NCBI GenBank assembly: GCA_034231615.1
Contig: CM067316.1
Location: 63,759,353-63,823,352 of the forward strand
Length of the DNA: 64,000 bases
Direction: 5' to 3'
Origin: Meghimatium bilineatum
Taxonomy: Eukaryota; Mollusca; Gastropoda; Stylommatophora; Philomycidae
Part shown: positions 20,834 to 33,112 of the stretch, piece by piece
Numbering within the stretch: the stretch's first letter is position 1
Layout: each line of letters begins with the position of its first letter
Made by a program: the position numbers and the translations under genes
Notes under the pieces: generated by a model
The model's database searches: none
Told to the model about the DNA's origin: nothing
The model's input: the letters and a program-made list of their open reading frames with translations, nothing else

Positions 20834-21725
20834 ATTCAAAGTCTCACCAAGAACTTACACTCGGAACTAACAGATCAAAGATAAGATTCAAAGTCTCACC
20901 AAGAACTTACACTCGGAACTAACAGATCAAAGATAAGATTCAAATTCTCACCAAGAACTTACACTCGGAACTAACAGATCAAAGATAAGATTCAAAGTCT
21001 CACCAAGAACTTACACTCGGATCTAACAGATCAAAGATAAGATTCAAAGTCTCACCAAGAACTTACACTCGGAACTAACAGATCAAAGATAAGATTCAAA
21101 GTCTCACCAAGAACTTACACTCGGAACTAACAGATCAAAGATAAGATTCAAAGTCTAACCAAGAACTTACACTCGGAACTAACAGATCAAAGATAAGATT
21201 CAAAGTCTCACCAAGAACTTACACTCGGAACTAACAGATCAAAGATAAGATTCAAAGTCTCACCAAGAACTTACACTCGGAACTAACAGATCAAAGATAA
21301 GATTCAAAGTCTCACCAAGAACTTACACTCGGAACTAACAGATCAAAGATAAGATTCAAAGTCTCACCAAGAACTTTCACTCGGAACTAACAGATCAAAG
21401 ATAAGATTCAAAGTCTCACCAAGAACTTACACTCGGAACTAACAGATCAAAGATAAGATTCAAAGTCTCACCAAGAACTTACACTCGGAACTAACAGATC
21501 AAAGATAAGATTCAAAGTCTCACCAAGAACTTACACTCGGAACTAACAGATCAAAGATAAGATTCAAAGTCTCACCAAGAACTTTCACTCGGAACTAACA
21601 GATCAAAGATAAGATTCAAAGTCTCACCAAGAACTTACACTCGGAACTAACAGATCAAAGATAAGATTCAAAGTCTCACCAAGAACTTACACTCGGAACT
21701 AACAGATCAAAGATAAGATTCAAAC
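20834..21725. repeat. 52 bp minisatellite, 17 copies
   Basis: Units GATTCAAAGTCTCACCAAGA, ACTTACACTCGGAACTAACA, GATCAAAGATAA with a handful of substitutions. A shared TTTCACTC variant in two units suggests multi-unit duplication. Confidence 0.98.
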
Positions 21726-21879
21726 TTACGCTACGATGTATATCATTATGTGGATGAAGTATGAGTATATTCAAATGTCCAGTGAGAACGAGTGGTCGAT
21801 GTTGTACGATTGCATTCGTTTTCCCGACGCCTGAAGGTCAAACAGAATGTTACAATTTCAGCCAGAAAACAAAAGGAGC

Positions 21880-22165
21880 TGTTCATAAACTTGCCGGAAA
21901 AAGATTGACAGTTGTTGACAAGGGGAAGGAGTGGAGGGGTTTGACAAAGATTGACGTTAAAAATAGTGTTTGTATACACCAATTAAAATGTATGAAATTG
22001 GAAAATAAATTCATAAAATTTTTTTTAATGGATTTTAAATATCTTTTACTTCAAGATAGTTGTGTTTTTTTTGTTTGTTTTTTTTTTTTTTGGGGGGGGG
22101 GCGCATAATTTTATGATTTTTGACACAATAATGAAGGGTGGGGGTCCTTAATTCTTTACAGTTGT
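21880..22165 (+). repeat. G-rich dispersed repeat E
   Basis: GACAGTTGTTGACAAGGGG, AAGATTGACGT, TATACACCAATTAAAA and a G9 run, ending TTTTTGACACAATAATGAAG with GTCCTTAATTCTTTAC. Pieces recur at 8938-9240 and 6420-6625 (minus) and at 62282-62345. Confidence 0.6.
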
Positions 22166-23799
22166 GGAGAAAGCGGGCAGTGCAGTAAAAAAATTGCAAA
22201 CGAAATTACGTAATCTATGAAGAATCGCTTAAAACACAGGTCAATAACCAAATATGTCAGGCCATCACTTTCAGACGTGTCACGTGATAGGTAGTCTACT
22301 GGTCTGGTTGTAGATTTGCGAACAGTGAGCTCATATGAAAGGTATTTGACTGTAGCCGTAAACATAGACACCCTTCTGACACAGCATTTGATGTTCTATC
22401 CTAAAATAATTGTACTCCATTCGCAAATAAAGAACGTGGGTACTAAAATATGCAGGACGAGAGTGCAGGGAAGTCGTCTTCTGAATCTAAAAACAACCAG
22501 GGTGTATCACACAGCGTGAAGATGAACGTTTGCTTAACCAATTGTTAGTCCCCCGAGATTGTCACAGAGAAGGACGGAACTGGTCAAGAGAAATGTTGAC
22601 AGGAGTAGACGAGATTTTCTATCACTAAACAAAGTAGAAGATTGCCACTTGGAAATCATCAATGTTGCCACACTGGCTTATTTTTGGCCACATTCTACAA
22701 GTTAATTTTTTTTCCTTCACGTTTTGTTTCACCCAAAAATTGGTTTGGGTTAGTAGAATTTTTTTTTAAAATTGAATGCATAGAAGTAACGATGACTCTA
22801 CTATTTAAATAAGGGAATAAGATATTATTGTAGATACAACTCAGATTCTGATGAAATAGTACTTAAGTTTATATCTGTTTCTAATTATTACCACGTTCAG
22901 TCATAAAGTAAAATCACAGTTTATGAGATTTTATTTAGAAGATGTTGGAAACCTTCTACATCGAAATATTTATAGCAAGGATTAGAAATGTGATTATTAG
23001 TGTTGTCTTTTGTGATGACAGATTTGTATTGCGTTTGACGTTTTGAGTAAAAAGTGCTGTGATTCGAAAAAAGACGTTTTGTTCTAATAAAGATTTCTAT
23101 TTAAAAAATGTTTATATCTTGATAATTGGAAATAATAATTATTCTGAGATTTGCTGACACGGCTAGCGAGCGATTTAAAATAAAATATATATATATATAT
23201 ATTTTTAAATTTGGGAAATAACTACACACTTATAGATGTTTAACTCTAATATACTTGGGGGGGGGGGGAAGTGTCATGCGTAAAACAATTTTAAAAAGCA
23301 GATATTCCAGCGTTTTCTTAGATGTGAGTTATTCGTAATCCTATATTTCTTACTAAATCTTGAGTTTTGATTGTTGATGTGGACTTCCTATGTGTAGTGT
23401 CGAGGTAAAGTTCAGATAAAGCTAAGCTAAGTTATGAACCAGCGTCATGACACATGGTTTTCTCATAAGTTTTTAGTATCTAGTCAGTGGTCGACTAGAA
23501 AGCTCATGACCAGCTTGTCTTCGCACCGTTATCGGTAATTATAACGATATTCCTCGATCGTTCCAGAGCATGATCCCTGGCTCTCTACTTCCTGGTGAGC
23601 TGGTGAACCATGGGAGTATTTTTTTTTAATTTCAAGCCACGTCGAGTGGACTCGAAACCCAGGTATCTGGTCAACGGAGTAGCGTAATGACGAAACCGAA
23701 CACTACCGCCGTTGCCATCAGTAGAGGTGCTCTGTAGTAGTCCGGCAGTTGTTGAGAGAAACAATTAACATCTCAAACGACCAAGGTACTTGGTTTCAT
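22166..23799. other. Long stretch without a recognisable gene
   Basis: Holds a (TA)n at about 23187-23203, a G10 run at 23258-23267 and, on the minus strand near 23638-23700, a weak box B-like GGGTTTCGAGTCC that could be an old tRNA-derived SINE. Short open frames show no known motif. Confidence 0.5.
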
Positions 23800-24050
23800 T
23801 TCAGCCGCAGGTAGCTGTGCATCCAGACATTTCAGCCGCAGGTAGCTGTGCATCCAGACATTTCAGCCGAAGGTAGCTGTTGCGTCCAGACATTTTAACT
23901 ACAGGTAGCTGTGCATCCAGACATTTTAACTACATGTAGCTGTGCATCCAGACATTTTAACTGCAGGTAGCTGTGCATCCAGACATTTTAACTGCAAGTA
24001 GTTGTACATCCAGACATTTTAACTGCAGGTAGTTGTTGCGTCCAGACATT
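23800..24050. repeat. 31 bp minisatellite, 8 copies
   Basis: Units with GCAGGTAGCTGTGCATCCAG and ACATTTTAACT; two subtypes (CAGCCG early, AACTGC later). Confidence 0.93.
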
Positions 24051-25289
24051 CACATAGCAATGACAAGTTACCGGAGCTGTATTATACTTTCCCCTTAAGG
24101 AAAAGGGGCGGGGGGTTGGTCCACCTTTGGCCAAGTTCCTAGTACAAAAAAATCAAGATACGATTTTTAGCACACCCCCCCCCCCCCATTTACGGAACCT
24201 GTAAGATATTCAACGAAAATATTGTTTAGAAAATCGCTACAGCCGAAGAAAAATTGTTAATCTCTATATTCTGAATGAAATGTGCTATGAACTTTATTTT
24301 TAGCACCAAGGAAAATTGCTGGAGATTTTCATGGGATTGGAGTATTAAAAAATATTGTTCTAATTTATTTGAATTTCTCCGGCTATTTGTGTGTGTGTTT
24401 GTAATGTTAAAATCAGAAGGCAATATACGGGGCCAAGTCCATTGAGTTGACAACTATTTGCCTCGCAATTTGAGTCCACACGTTTTCCTAATTCTATCAC
24501 ACCGTATCTCTATGTTTATAACACTTATATAGCCTACTTATGTACTATTGTTATACAGTTTTCCAGCTGTCTCAGTTATTTTTGATTGTGGTATCTTTAT
24601 AAAGATGCGATTTTAGCGATGTAGATTCTCACGTTATTACGAATATGGACCAGTCAATCTGCACACAGACAACAATACACACACACATGGAGACATTGTA
24701 CATGTATGTACATTTTTCGAGGACCACAAACAATTAATAATTAACTAAGAATTAGGAAAACTTTCAAAGAACAAATTATGTTAGATTTAAAATAACAATT
24801 TTAATCTGGCAACCCAGAACATAATTACAAAAGTGATCTTTTATTTCAGAAGATCGGGTGCAATATGACTAATCATGTGTCAAGCACTTCAAAAAGTGCT
24901 ATGAGAATAATATGTCTACTGAAATGACTATTTTCGATTTGAATTTTCTGGTTAGAGTTTTCAGCGCGACAAAGCAATTGTTGTTGATTATGCAGGCAGA
25001 GTTAACGAAGTTTACTGTGCAAACACATTCTATGTACATAGTTAACGACGATGTCCTTGGCAATCGTGGTCTTAACACATCTTTGTTGGGCGGAGTGTCA
25101 GCCAGGGCACATCTGCTTCAACCAGATTAACAGTTCAAGCAAAGTCGCGACACCAGGGCACCTGATCCAGCGAATGCATAATCAAACAACTCATGAACAA
25201 ATTGTAGAATGTTTCTTTTATATTCGTGTTCTTCCTTATTTGTTTTGACCCAAGATCATACTGTTTTTCTTAGCTTAAAAAAACAACGC
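24051..25289. other. No recognisable gene; poly-C run
   Basis: C14 run at about 24173-24187; the rest is AT-rich single-copy-looking DNA. Confidence 0.5.
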
Positions 25290-25880
25290 ATATTTCGAAA
25301 CACATACATGGATGGATAAGTGGGCGGATAGATGGATGGACGGATGAATGGACCGATGGATGGATGGACAGAGGAGTGGGCGGATAGATAGATGGACGAA
25401 TGAATACATGAGTGGGCGGATAGATGGATGGACAGATGAGTGGGCGCATAGATGGATGAACGGAGAAGTGGGCGGATAGATGGATGAACGGAGAAGTGGC
25501 CAGATAGATGGATGAACGGAGAAGTGGGCGCACAGATGGATCAACGGAGAAGTGGGCGGATGGATGGGTGGACGGATGAGGGTGCGAATAGATGGATGTA
25601 CGAATGAGTGAGTGGATAGATGGATGGGCGGATAGATAAATGGACGAATGAGTGGGCAGATAGATGCATGGACGGATGAGTGGGCGTATAGATGGATAGA
25701 CGGATGAATGAGCAGATATACGGATGGACGAATGGATAAATCAGAGGGCGGATAGATGGATGGACGGATGAGTGGGCGAATAGATGGATGGAAATATGGA
25801 TGAATGTGTGGGCTGACAGATGGTTGGAGGGATAAGTGGACGGATAGATAAATTGACAGATAGATGGACATATGAATGTA
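25290..25880. repeat. Degenerate GATG/GGAT minisatellite
   Basis: Irregular units around AGATGGATGGACGGATGAGT followed by GGGCGGAT. The minus-strand frames (Ile-Tyr-Pro-Ser-rich) are repeat artefacts. Confidence 0.93.
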
Positions 25881-25929
25881 TATGTGCCAGAGTAAGAGGA
25901 GCACATCTCAGCAAAAAGATATAACCCTT

Positions 25930-26945
25930 CGCAAGATAGCAACTTGGTGGAGAAGGGGTTCAAAACCTCAAGAAGCCTGGTGAACACCAGAGATAGAAAC
26001 CTGGAGGAGAAGGGGTTTAAAACCTCAAGAAGCCTGGTGAACACCAGAGATTGCAACTTGGAGGAGAAGGGGTTCAATACCCCAAGAAGCCTGGAGAACA
26101 CCAGAGATAGAAACCTGGAGGAGAAGGGGTTCAATACCCTAAGAAGCCTGTTGAACACCAGAGATAGAAACCTGGAGGAGAAGGGGTTCAATACCCCAAG
26201 AAGCCTGGTGAACACCAGAGATAGAAACCTGGAGGAGACTGGATTGAGATATCAAGAAGTCTGGTGAACACCATAGATAGCAACTTGGAGGAGAAGTGGT
26301 TTAAAACCTCAAGAAGCCTGGTGAACACCAGAGATAGAAACCTGGAGGAGACTGGATTGAGATATCAAGAAGTCTGGTGAACACCATAGATAGCAACTTG
26401 GAGGAGAAGGGGTTTAAAACTTCAAGAAGCCTGGTGAACACCAGAGATAGAAACCTGGAGGAGACTGGATTGAGATATCAAGAAGCCTGGTGAACACCAG
26501 AGATAGAAACATGGAGGAGACTGGATTGAGATATCAAGAAGCCTGGTGAACACCATAGATAGACACCTGGAGGAGACGGGATTAAGACCTCAAGAAGCCT
26601 GGTGAACACCATAGATAGACACCTGGAGGAGACGGGATTAAGACCTCAAGAAGCCTGGTGAACACCATAGATAGCAACTTGGAGTAGACTGGATTGAGAT
26701 ATCAAGAAGCCTGGTGAACACCATAGATAGCAACTTGGAGTAGACTGGATTGAGATATCAAGAAGTCTGGTGAACACCATAGATAGGAACTTGGAGGAGA
26801 AGGGGTTTAAAACTTCAAGAAGCCTGGTGAACACCATAGATAGACACCTGGAGGAGACGGGATTAAGACCTCAAGAAGCCTGGTGAACACCATAGATAGC
26901 AACTTGGAGTGATTGAGATATCAAGAAGCCTGGTGAACACCAGTG
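25930..26945. repeat. About 57 bp minisatellite, about 17 copies, several subtypes
   Basis: Units with CTCAAGAAGCCTGGTGAACA, CCAGAGATAGAAACCTGGAG and either GAGAAGGGGTT or GAGACTGGATTGAGAT. Subtypes alternate, showing multi-unit duplication. Confidence 0.97.
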
Positions 26946-27958
26946 GCCAGCCGAACCATGAAGCTCGTAGTCCTGAAATACCGAATGAATTGGATGTAAA
27001 GTGCAACGTTGAAATTCCGAAGGTACAGTCAGAAGTTGCACGAGGAAGCAAGGAATAAGAATGGTAGCGCACGACGAGCGGCATCACAAAGGGGACAGAC
27101 AGCAGACTGTGTTTATCAACAGATATAGAGTTAGAGGCTTGGAAAGTGAATAAAGTCTCGTATTTGACACCCACATCGCATAGTTTGATTATTGTGAAAA
27201 TTGGTACAGATTCGGCTACATATTCAGTCGGGGGGGGGGGGGGAATCACGGAGTTACTCAGAAGGATTAGAGAAGACAATTGTTCTTGCTCAGAGATCTG
27301 AGATCCATAAACTTGGCTGTTTCTCGGTTAGCGGGGCTCTTTATATCGGTCAGTTACTCGGTTAGCGGGGCTCTTAATATCTGTCAGTTGCTATTAAACG
27401 GAAAGCGTGGTTCTTTCCTGAGATAGGAACTTTGAGAAGCGAACTGCAGACAACCGGAACTTAAAAAATTGAGCGAGATGTCTTCCTCGGTGCGAAAAAA
27501 TGCAAAGTCAAGCACTAAAACGTTGAAGATATTTATTGTTATATGATTAGTAGTAAGTAAAGTCAACTTACCCATAGCATGCATTAATGTTGTAGGGGTG
27601 TAAGAGGTTACCATTCTCACATTTCAGTGGCTCTGCATATGAGGGCCGTAGCCATCTCTTCTCCCTCGCAGTCTTTACTTCCCGGATTAATCCGGTACCC
27701 ATTTAAGGCTGGTTATATGATTACTGGCATTCGAATCTTCAGAAAGTAGCTGGTCAGTTAGGAACATATTGTTTAGACTTGACTTTAACGTATAAGAGAA
27801 GGGAAGTGTTTAGTATCTGAACCAAGAGATCAGGTCAGAGGTAGAGTTAGTAATGAAAAGTTGTAGCTGGAAGTTAGGAACATTTACATACCTGGGTTGT
27901 GCAAGTCAAATGTCATCTAGAACGTGGCCCAGACTTGCTTATATATACATATATATAT
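26946..27958. other. No recognisable gene; one 45 bp duplication
   Basis: G12 run near 27230-27242 and a two-copy direct repeat containing CGGTTAGCGGGGCTCTT at about 27325-27395. Nothing else recognised. Confidence 0.5.
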
Positions 27959-28240
27959 CTTCTTCTTCTGCGTTCGTTCTCACACTCCTGCAGATTAGCA
28001 GGATGTAGTCCGGAGAACGGAATGCGTTGTGTCATGGTTTACAGCATTGCTGCGATATCTGCGCCTTTCGGCCTGACACATCCGACTTCAGCATGGCTTT
28101 GGGTCACTGGCCCTATATGGGATGGGGCAGCCAACTTACATCCCATAACCTCCTTAGTCACCTTTTACGACATGCTTGGAAGGTATACAGTGTTACTATT
28201 CTTTGCTCCCCTTCCGGGCCCCGGCAACACACGGGCGATA
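27959..28240 (+). repeat. SINE-like family B, best full-length copy, ending in (TA)n
   Basis: About 280 bp: CTTCTTCTTCTGCGTTCG head, GATGTAGTCCGGAGAACGG, TGCGCCTTTCGGCCTGACAC, ACATCCGACTTCAGCATGG, then a 3' domain TTTTACGACATGCTTGG and TATTCTTTGCTCCCC, ending near GGCAACACACGGGC. I see no convincing tRNA head. The 3' domain resembles one that I recall as widespread in metazoan SINE-type repeats, but I could not check this. Confidence 0.85.
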
Positions 28241-28247
28241 TCTATAC

Positions 28248-28312
<65 letters not shown>

Positions 28313-28366
28313 GTGTGTGTATATATATATATGTATATATATGTATATATATGTATATATATATGC

Positions 28367-28402
<36 letters not shown>
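28241..28402. repeat. (TA)n microsatellite with TATG/TGTG variants
   Basis: Directly follows the 3' end of the SINE-B copy and may be its expanded tail. Confidence 0.97.
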
Positions 28403-28403
<1 letters not shown>

Positions 28404-28512
28404 TATAACAAGATATAGAGAGGAAGAGATACTTTGATTAACAGTATTGTTACTCATTTCCATTGTTGTTTGTTGTTCTAATAAACATCATCTTAAAGTT
28501 CATCATTAGTCA

Positions 28513-28750
28513 CAGTCATGATTCCTGACTGCCTGAGTCATAAGACGGGGGTCATCATGATTCCTGACTGCCTGAGTCATAAGACGGGAGTCATCATGAT
28601 TCCTGACTGCCTGAGTCATAAGACGGGAGTCATCATGATTCCTGACTGCCTGAGTCATAAGACGGGAGTCATCATGATTCCTGACTGCCTGAGTCATAAG
28701 ACGGGAGTCATCATGATTCCTGACTGCCTGAGTCATAAGACGGGAATCAT
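28513..28750. repeat. 39 bp minisatellite, 6 copies
   Basis: Units CATGATTCCTGACTGCCTGA, GTCATAAGACGGGAGTCAT. The 13-codon period gives open frames on both strands. Confidence 0.97.
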
Positions 28751-29381
28751 ACAGAGGTAATATCAATAGAGCACGATAAATAGCCTGTCCATCACGCAAT
28801 CTGAAGTTTAGGATTTGACTTTGACATTTATGTGAACATTTGACAAGGGACCTTGGGACACACTAACAACCAATATTATCTGTATCATATGCGTGGGCGG
28901 ATGTATGATTGACAAGTGGATCTATCTATCTATCTTATGTTCCTTCAGTGCCGAATACGTTTCATAGAGCAGAAACCAGAGGCCCCCAGTTCGATTGACG
29001 TGATGATATTGTGTGTAATTCTTGCATGTTGTTGTGACCCATAGCCACATCCTCTTTGGTGGTTGTTCTGCGAAGAGTCTTTCTTGGTTTTCTTCTCTTA
29101 TTTTCTTTTGCTATCTGGTACCCATTTTAAATGCTTGTTGCGGCATTTGTTTTTCCATTTGTCCTATGTACATATCCGATATAAGTCCATTATTTTATTC
29201 TTATTGTTGTAGAAACATATTGCTGTTTAATGTTTTGTCATACCTGCTTGTGTGACAAAAATTCTTTCCAGCAAATATTTCAGAGTTTTCTAAAACATTT
29301 ATTTTCAAATGAATTAAATTTCTTCTCCTGTGCTTTTGTTATTTTCCAACTTTCGCACGTTAATACGAATATAACATTGGA
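28751..29381. other. No recognisable feature
   Basis: A short (TATC)n near 28918-28937; otherwise nothing supported. Confidence 0.5.
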
Positions 29382-29640
29382 GTTGAGCAGTCGTAGTTTG
29401 GTACTGTCGTACAATAGTTGAACAGTCGTAGTTTGGTACTGTCGTACAATAGTTGAACAGTCGTAGTTTGGTACTGTCGTACAATAGTTGAACAGTCGTA
29501 GTTTGGTACTGTCGTACAATAGTTGAACAGTCGTAGTTTGGTACTGTCGTACGATAGTTGAACAGTCGTAGTGTGGTACTGTCGTACAATAGTTGATCAG
29601 TCGTAGTTTGGTACTGTCGTACAATAGTTGAACAGTCGTA
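29382..29640. repeat. 35 bp minisatellite, 7 copies
   Basis: Units GTTGAACAGTCGTAGTTTGG, TACTGTCGTACAATA. Confidence 0.97.
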
Positions 29641-29918
29641 TATTTACTTATTGTTTTTGATTTCTAAATGTTTGTTAGGTGGTTGAAAAAAAAACCTGTG
29701 TTTCGGAGAGAAAAACGGACGGACTGAATGATAAATGAGTGAGCGGATAGATGGATAGATACAAGAGGGAAGAGTGAAGTTATCAGTTTAGACACACGTG
29801 ATATCTTTATATTTTGGCGAGGAATTATTCACCTATAACTGTAATGATATATTTCTATATTCAACATTTCTAAATTGCTTGTTTTTCGCGTTTTGATGCT
29901 GATAAAGTTATCCCTTAG

Positions 29919-30433
29919 CTGTGAGCAGGTAGCTCTTGACAGCTTATGATCTTCTTTCTGACCAATCTAGTTGACACCCACTTTTGTTTAAGATGTCTTG
30001 TCTGAAAGGCATGGTTGTGTTAGGACATGTGTGTATGCATGTTTAGTCCCCGGTGATTGGTATTCCAATGTAGCAGTATCATGGGAACATCACGCCGTGC
30101 CAGTAGCGTATGATATACGTCTGGGTAGCTAGTTCATCTTCTGTCAGATTTGTTCATCTATCTGCAGTTCTGGCAACATCCAGTATCACCTAGTCTCAGC
30201 CGTGAAATAACAAAGGTGCAATGTCCACTAGGCTGTATCACTTCGTCATGCACGGTCAACATTTTGACAGAAAAAAAAGAAAAGAAATCGAAACAAGACA
30301 TGCAGTGACAATGATGATTTTTTCACAAGTTAAAAGGTTATCAGCCAATCCCCCAACTTTATTTAGTCGTCTTCTACGACATGCATGGAAAGAAGACAGT
30401 AACTCTATTCTTTGCACAATAAACCAGAAGTCC
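29919..30433 (+). repeat. Dispersed repeat C, copy 1 (about 515 bp)
   Basis: Collinear with 43857-44396 from GCTGTGAGCAGGT to TGGAAAGAAGAC ... TATTCT-TGCAC. Its 3' part (TAGTCGTCTTCTACGACATG) is the domain also found at the end of SINE-like family B. Non-coding. A minisatellite starts within a few bases of its 3' end. Confidence 0.8.
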
Positions 30434-30436
30434 ATG

Positions 30437-31122
30437 TGCCTGTTTCCACACCGGTGATAGAGCAATAGAAACTATACCGTTTCCACACGGGATAGAGCAA
30501 TAGAAACTACACAGTTTCCACATCGGCGATAGAGCAATAGAAACTACACAGTTTCCACATCGGCGATAGAGCAATAGAAACTATACAGTTTCCACATCGG
30601 CGATAGAGCAATAGAAACTACACAGTTTCCACATCGGCGATAGAGCAATAGAAACTACACAGTTTCCACATCGGCGATAGAGCAATAGAAACTACACAGT
30701 TTCCACATCGGCGATAGAGCAATAGAAACTACACAGTTTCCACATCGGCGATAGAGCAATAGAAACTACACAGTTTCCACATCGGCGATAGAGCAATAGA
30801 AACTACACAGTTTCCACACCGGCGATAGAGCAATAGAAACTACACAGTTTCCACACCGGCGATAGAGCAATAGAAACTACACAGTTTCCACACCGGCGAT
30901 AGAGCAATAGAAACTACACAGTTTCCACACCGGTGATAGAGCAATAGAAACTACACAGTTTCCACACCGGTGATAGAGCAATAGAAACTACACAGTTTCC
31001 ACACCGGTGATAGAGCAATAGAAACTACACAGTTTCCACACCGGTGATAGAGCAATAGAAACTACACAGTTTCCACACCGGTGATAGAGCAATAGAAACT
31101 ACACAGTTTCCACATCGGTGAT
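30437..31122. repeat. 37 bp minisatellite, left part, about 18 copies
   Basis: Units GATAGAGCAATAGAAACTAC, ACAGTTTCCACACCGGT. Subtypes (CATCGGC, CACCGGC, CACCGGT) form contiguous blocks. Interrupted by a LINE and resumed at 31893. Confidence 0.97.
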
Positions 31123-31904
31123 GATGATGTTCGTCCGTCGTGATCGACGATGACCAAAAACTCAACCATAATAATAATAACAATAAATAATAAAATAATA
31201 AAGTTAATAGTGCGTTTTTAAATGACTAGCAAGTCCAATGCGCGCACAAAATGTTCTTTTACAGAATTGACAAAAATAGAAGGTATCTGTGTGACGTTGA
31301 GATGTTTTTTCTTTTCTACGTGTCCGCTTCTGTCTTGCAGTTTCTTGTCTGAATTCTTCTGCCGCTAGTGCTCCCGTTCTAATGCTGTAACGCCATGCTG
31401 TTCTATCCTGAGCGAGGCTCTCCCAAGCGCCTACGTCAATGTTAAGATGTTTCAAGGATGACTTGAGCGTGTCTTTGAAACGCTTTTTCTGTCCACCAGC
31501 TTTTCGAAATCCTGCCTTGAGTTCTCCATAATATATTTGTTTTGGCAAACGCGAGTTCTCCATATGCACAAGATGGCCTGCCCAGCGTGCCTGCGCCTTC
31601 ATAAGTATTGTGTGGATGCTTATTGAGGTTGATTTTTCCAAGACCTCGTAGTCTGGTACTTTGTCCCACCAATGGATGTTTAGTAATTTACGTAGGCAGG
31701 TAAGATGGAAATGATTTAATTTTCTTGCATGTCTAGCATAGAATGTCCACGTTTCGCAGGCGTATAGTAAGGTTGGTATAACAGCAGCATGATATACTTG
31801 TAGTTTGGTGGTTGTTCTTATACCTCGTCTGTCCCATACATTGTTGCGTAATCTGCCAAATACAGCACTAGCTTTTGCCAGTCTAAAGCTATCACATCGG
31901 TGAT
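31111..31904 (-). mobile_element. Zinc-finger-tailed LINE 3' end inserted in the 37 bp array with 12 bp target-site duplication
   Basis: The minus-strand frame 31911-31204 is intact for about 230 codons: RLAKASAVFGRL, VYHAAVIPTLLYACETWTFY, HARKLNHFHLTCLRKLLNIH, ARWAGHLVHMENSRLP, YYGELKAGFRKAGGQKKRF, and a terminal C2H2 finger, CQFC-x12-HxxxH. CACATCGGTGAT is duplicated at 31111-31122 and 31893-31904 within array sequence, so the inserted unit is 31123-31892, 5' truncated, with a short (ATC)n tail. The best-preserved LINE in the window and probably the youngest. Confidence 0.9.
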
Positions 31905-32226
31905 AGAGCAATAGAAACTACACAGTTTCCACACCGGTGATAGAGCAATAGAAACTACACAGTTTCCACATCGGTGATAGAGCAATAGAAACTACACAGT
32001 TTCCACACCGGGGATAGAGCAATAGAAAATACACAGTTTCCACACCGGTGATAGAGCAATAGAAACTACACAGTTTCCACACCGGTGATAGAGCAATAGA
32101 AACTACACAGTTTCCACACCGGTGATAGAGCAATAGAAACTATACAGTTTCCACATCGGTGATAGAGCAATAGAAACTACACAGTTTCCACATCGGTGAT
32201 AGAGCAATAGAAACTACACAGTTTCC
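31893..32226. repeat. 37 bp minisatellite, right part, about 9 copies
   Basis: Same unit as 30437-31122, continuing after the LINE. Confidence 0.97.
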
Positions 32227-32300
32227 CGTGACCAAGAGATAAAGCTCCAGTATCGGGAACGAACCAGAAACTGGAAATTGGAGCGAGGGAGGGAGCGAGG

Positions 32301-32375
32301 GTAACACAAGGCAAATATCAAAAGCAACAGAAATAGATACGTGTGTTACCAATATTAGTCAACACAACAAACTAA
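32301..32375 (-). repeat. Fragment of the hammerhead-associated repeat
   Basis: GGCAAATATCAAAAG, TACGTGTGTTACCAATATTA match the outer arm of 11917-12010. No hammerhead motif remains here. Confidence 0.5.
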
Positions 32376-32379
32376 CTAC

Positions 32380-32555
32380 GAGATATTGACAGTATCCTGT
32401 GTGTTGACAGTATCCTGTGTGTTGACAGTATCCTGTGTGTAGACAGTATCATGTATTTAGACAGTATCCTGTATGTAGACAGTATCCTGTGTGTTGACAG
32501 TATCCTGTATGTTGACAGTATCCTGTGCGATGATATTATCCTGTATGTTGACAGA
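32380..32555. repeat. 18 bp minisatellite, about 9 copies
   Basis: Units GACAGTATCCTGTGTGTT. Confidence 0.95.
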
Positions 32556-32728
32556 CCAGAAAGGGGAGCAAAGAATAGTGTTAATGTTACCTGTCAGGCA
32601 TATCGAAAGACATGACTAAGAAGGTTTTGGGTCGTACTGACTGTCCCATCCCATAGAGAGTTATTCAGAAGTCATGATGAAGTCAGATGTGTCATACCGA
32701 AAGACCCCCAACGAAGACGGATATCGCA
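32556..32728 (-). repeat. SINE-like family B, 3' part, abutting the 18 bp array
   Basis: Minus strand: GACACATCTGACTTCATCAT, GATGGGACAG, CTTAGTCATG, TATTCTTTGCTCCCC. Its 3' end meets the 18 bp minisatellite, and its 5' side is cut off by the tRNA-like inverted pair. Confidence 0.75.
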
Positions 32729-32935
32729 GTTCTTGAGACTAACGGGAATTGAACCAGTCCTTTCAACGGCACCAAATCGCCTAGCAACTATTGCACACTC
32801 GTTCTTCCGTACTTGACTAACAGTATACTTGATACAGGATACTTTTTTTTTATAACTGTCAGGATACTTGACCGTACCTTTTGCCGTTGAACGGACTGGT
32901 TCAATTCCCGTTAGTCTCAAGAATCTTTAAAAATT
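32729..32935. repeat. Inverted pair of tRNA-like sequences
   Basis: The minus strand at 32731-32820 and the plus strand at about 32870-32925 both contain CGTTGAA-GGACTGGTTCAA and TTCCCGTTAGTCTCAAGAA. GGTTCAATTCC is a good box B. Arms of roughly 50 bp face each other around about 90 bp. They look like two SINE heads in opposite orientation or one folded-back insertion. Confidence 0.6.
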
Positions 32936-32974
32936 ATCCTCCTGCTTCCTACTTAAATTTACGGATATAGCAGG

Positions 32975-33112
32975 CCGTTCATGCAAATAAAACGGCGACA
33001 CAACACATTTCCATTCTCTGGACTACATCCTGTTGGAAATCTAGTAAAACCGTTTTCCTACTACAAACAAGATGCAGCAGAAGTTTGAAAATTAACGCTG
33101 AAGAAGAAGAAA
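32975..33112 (-). repeat. SINE-like family A
   Basis: Minus-strand copy: AAATAAAACGGCGACACAAC, CATTTCCATTCTCTGGACTA, CATCCTG, ending AACGCTGAAGAAGAAG. Confidence 0.85.

Noticed and set aside
25275-26215. Long minus-strand frames rich in Ile-Tyr-Pro-Ser and Phe-Ser-Arg-Leu
   Set aside because: Translations of the GATG-type and 57 bp minisatellites, with no domain and no composition change.
28241-28402. Tyr-Ile repeat proteins
   Set aside because: Translation of a (TA)n microsatellite.
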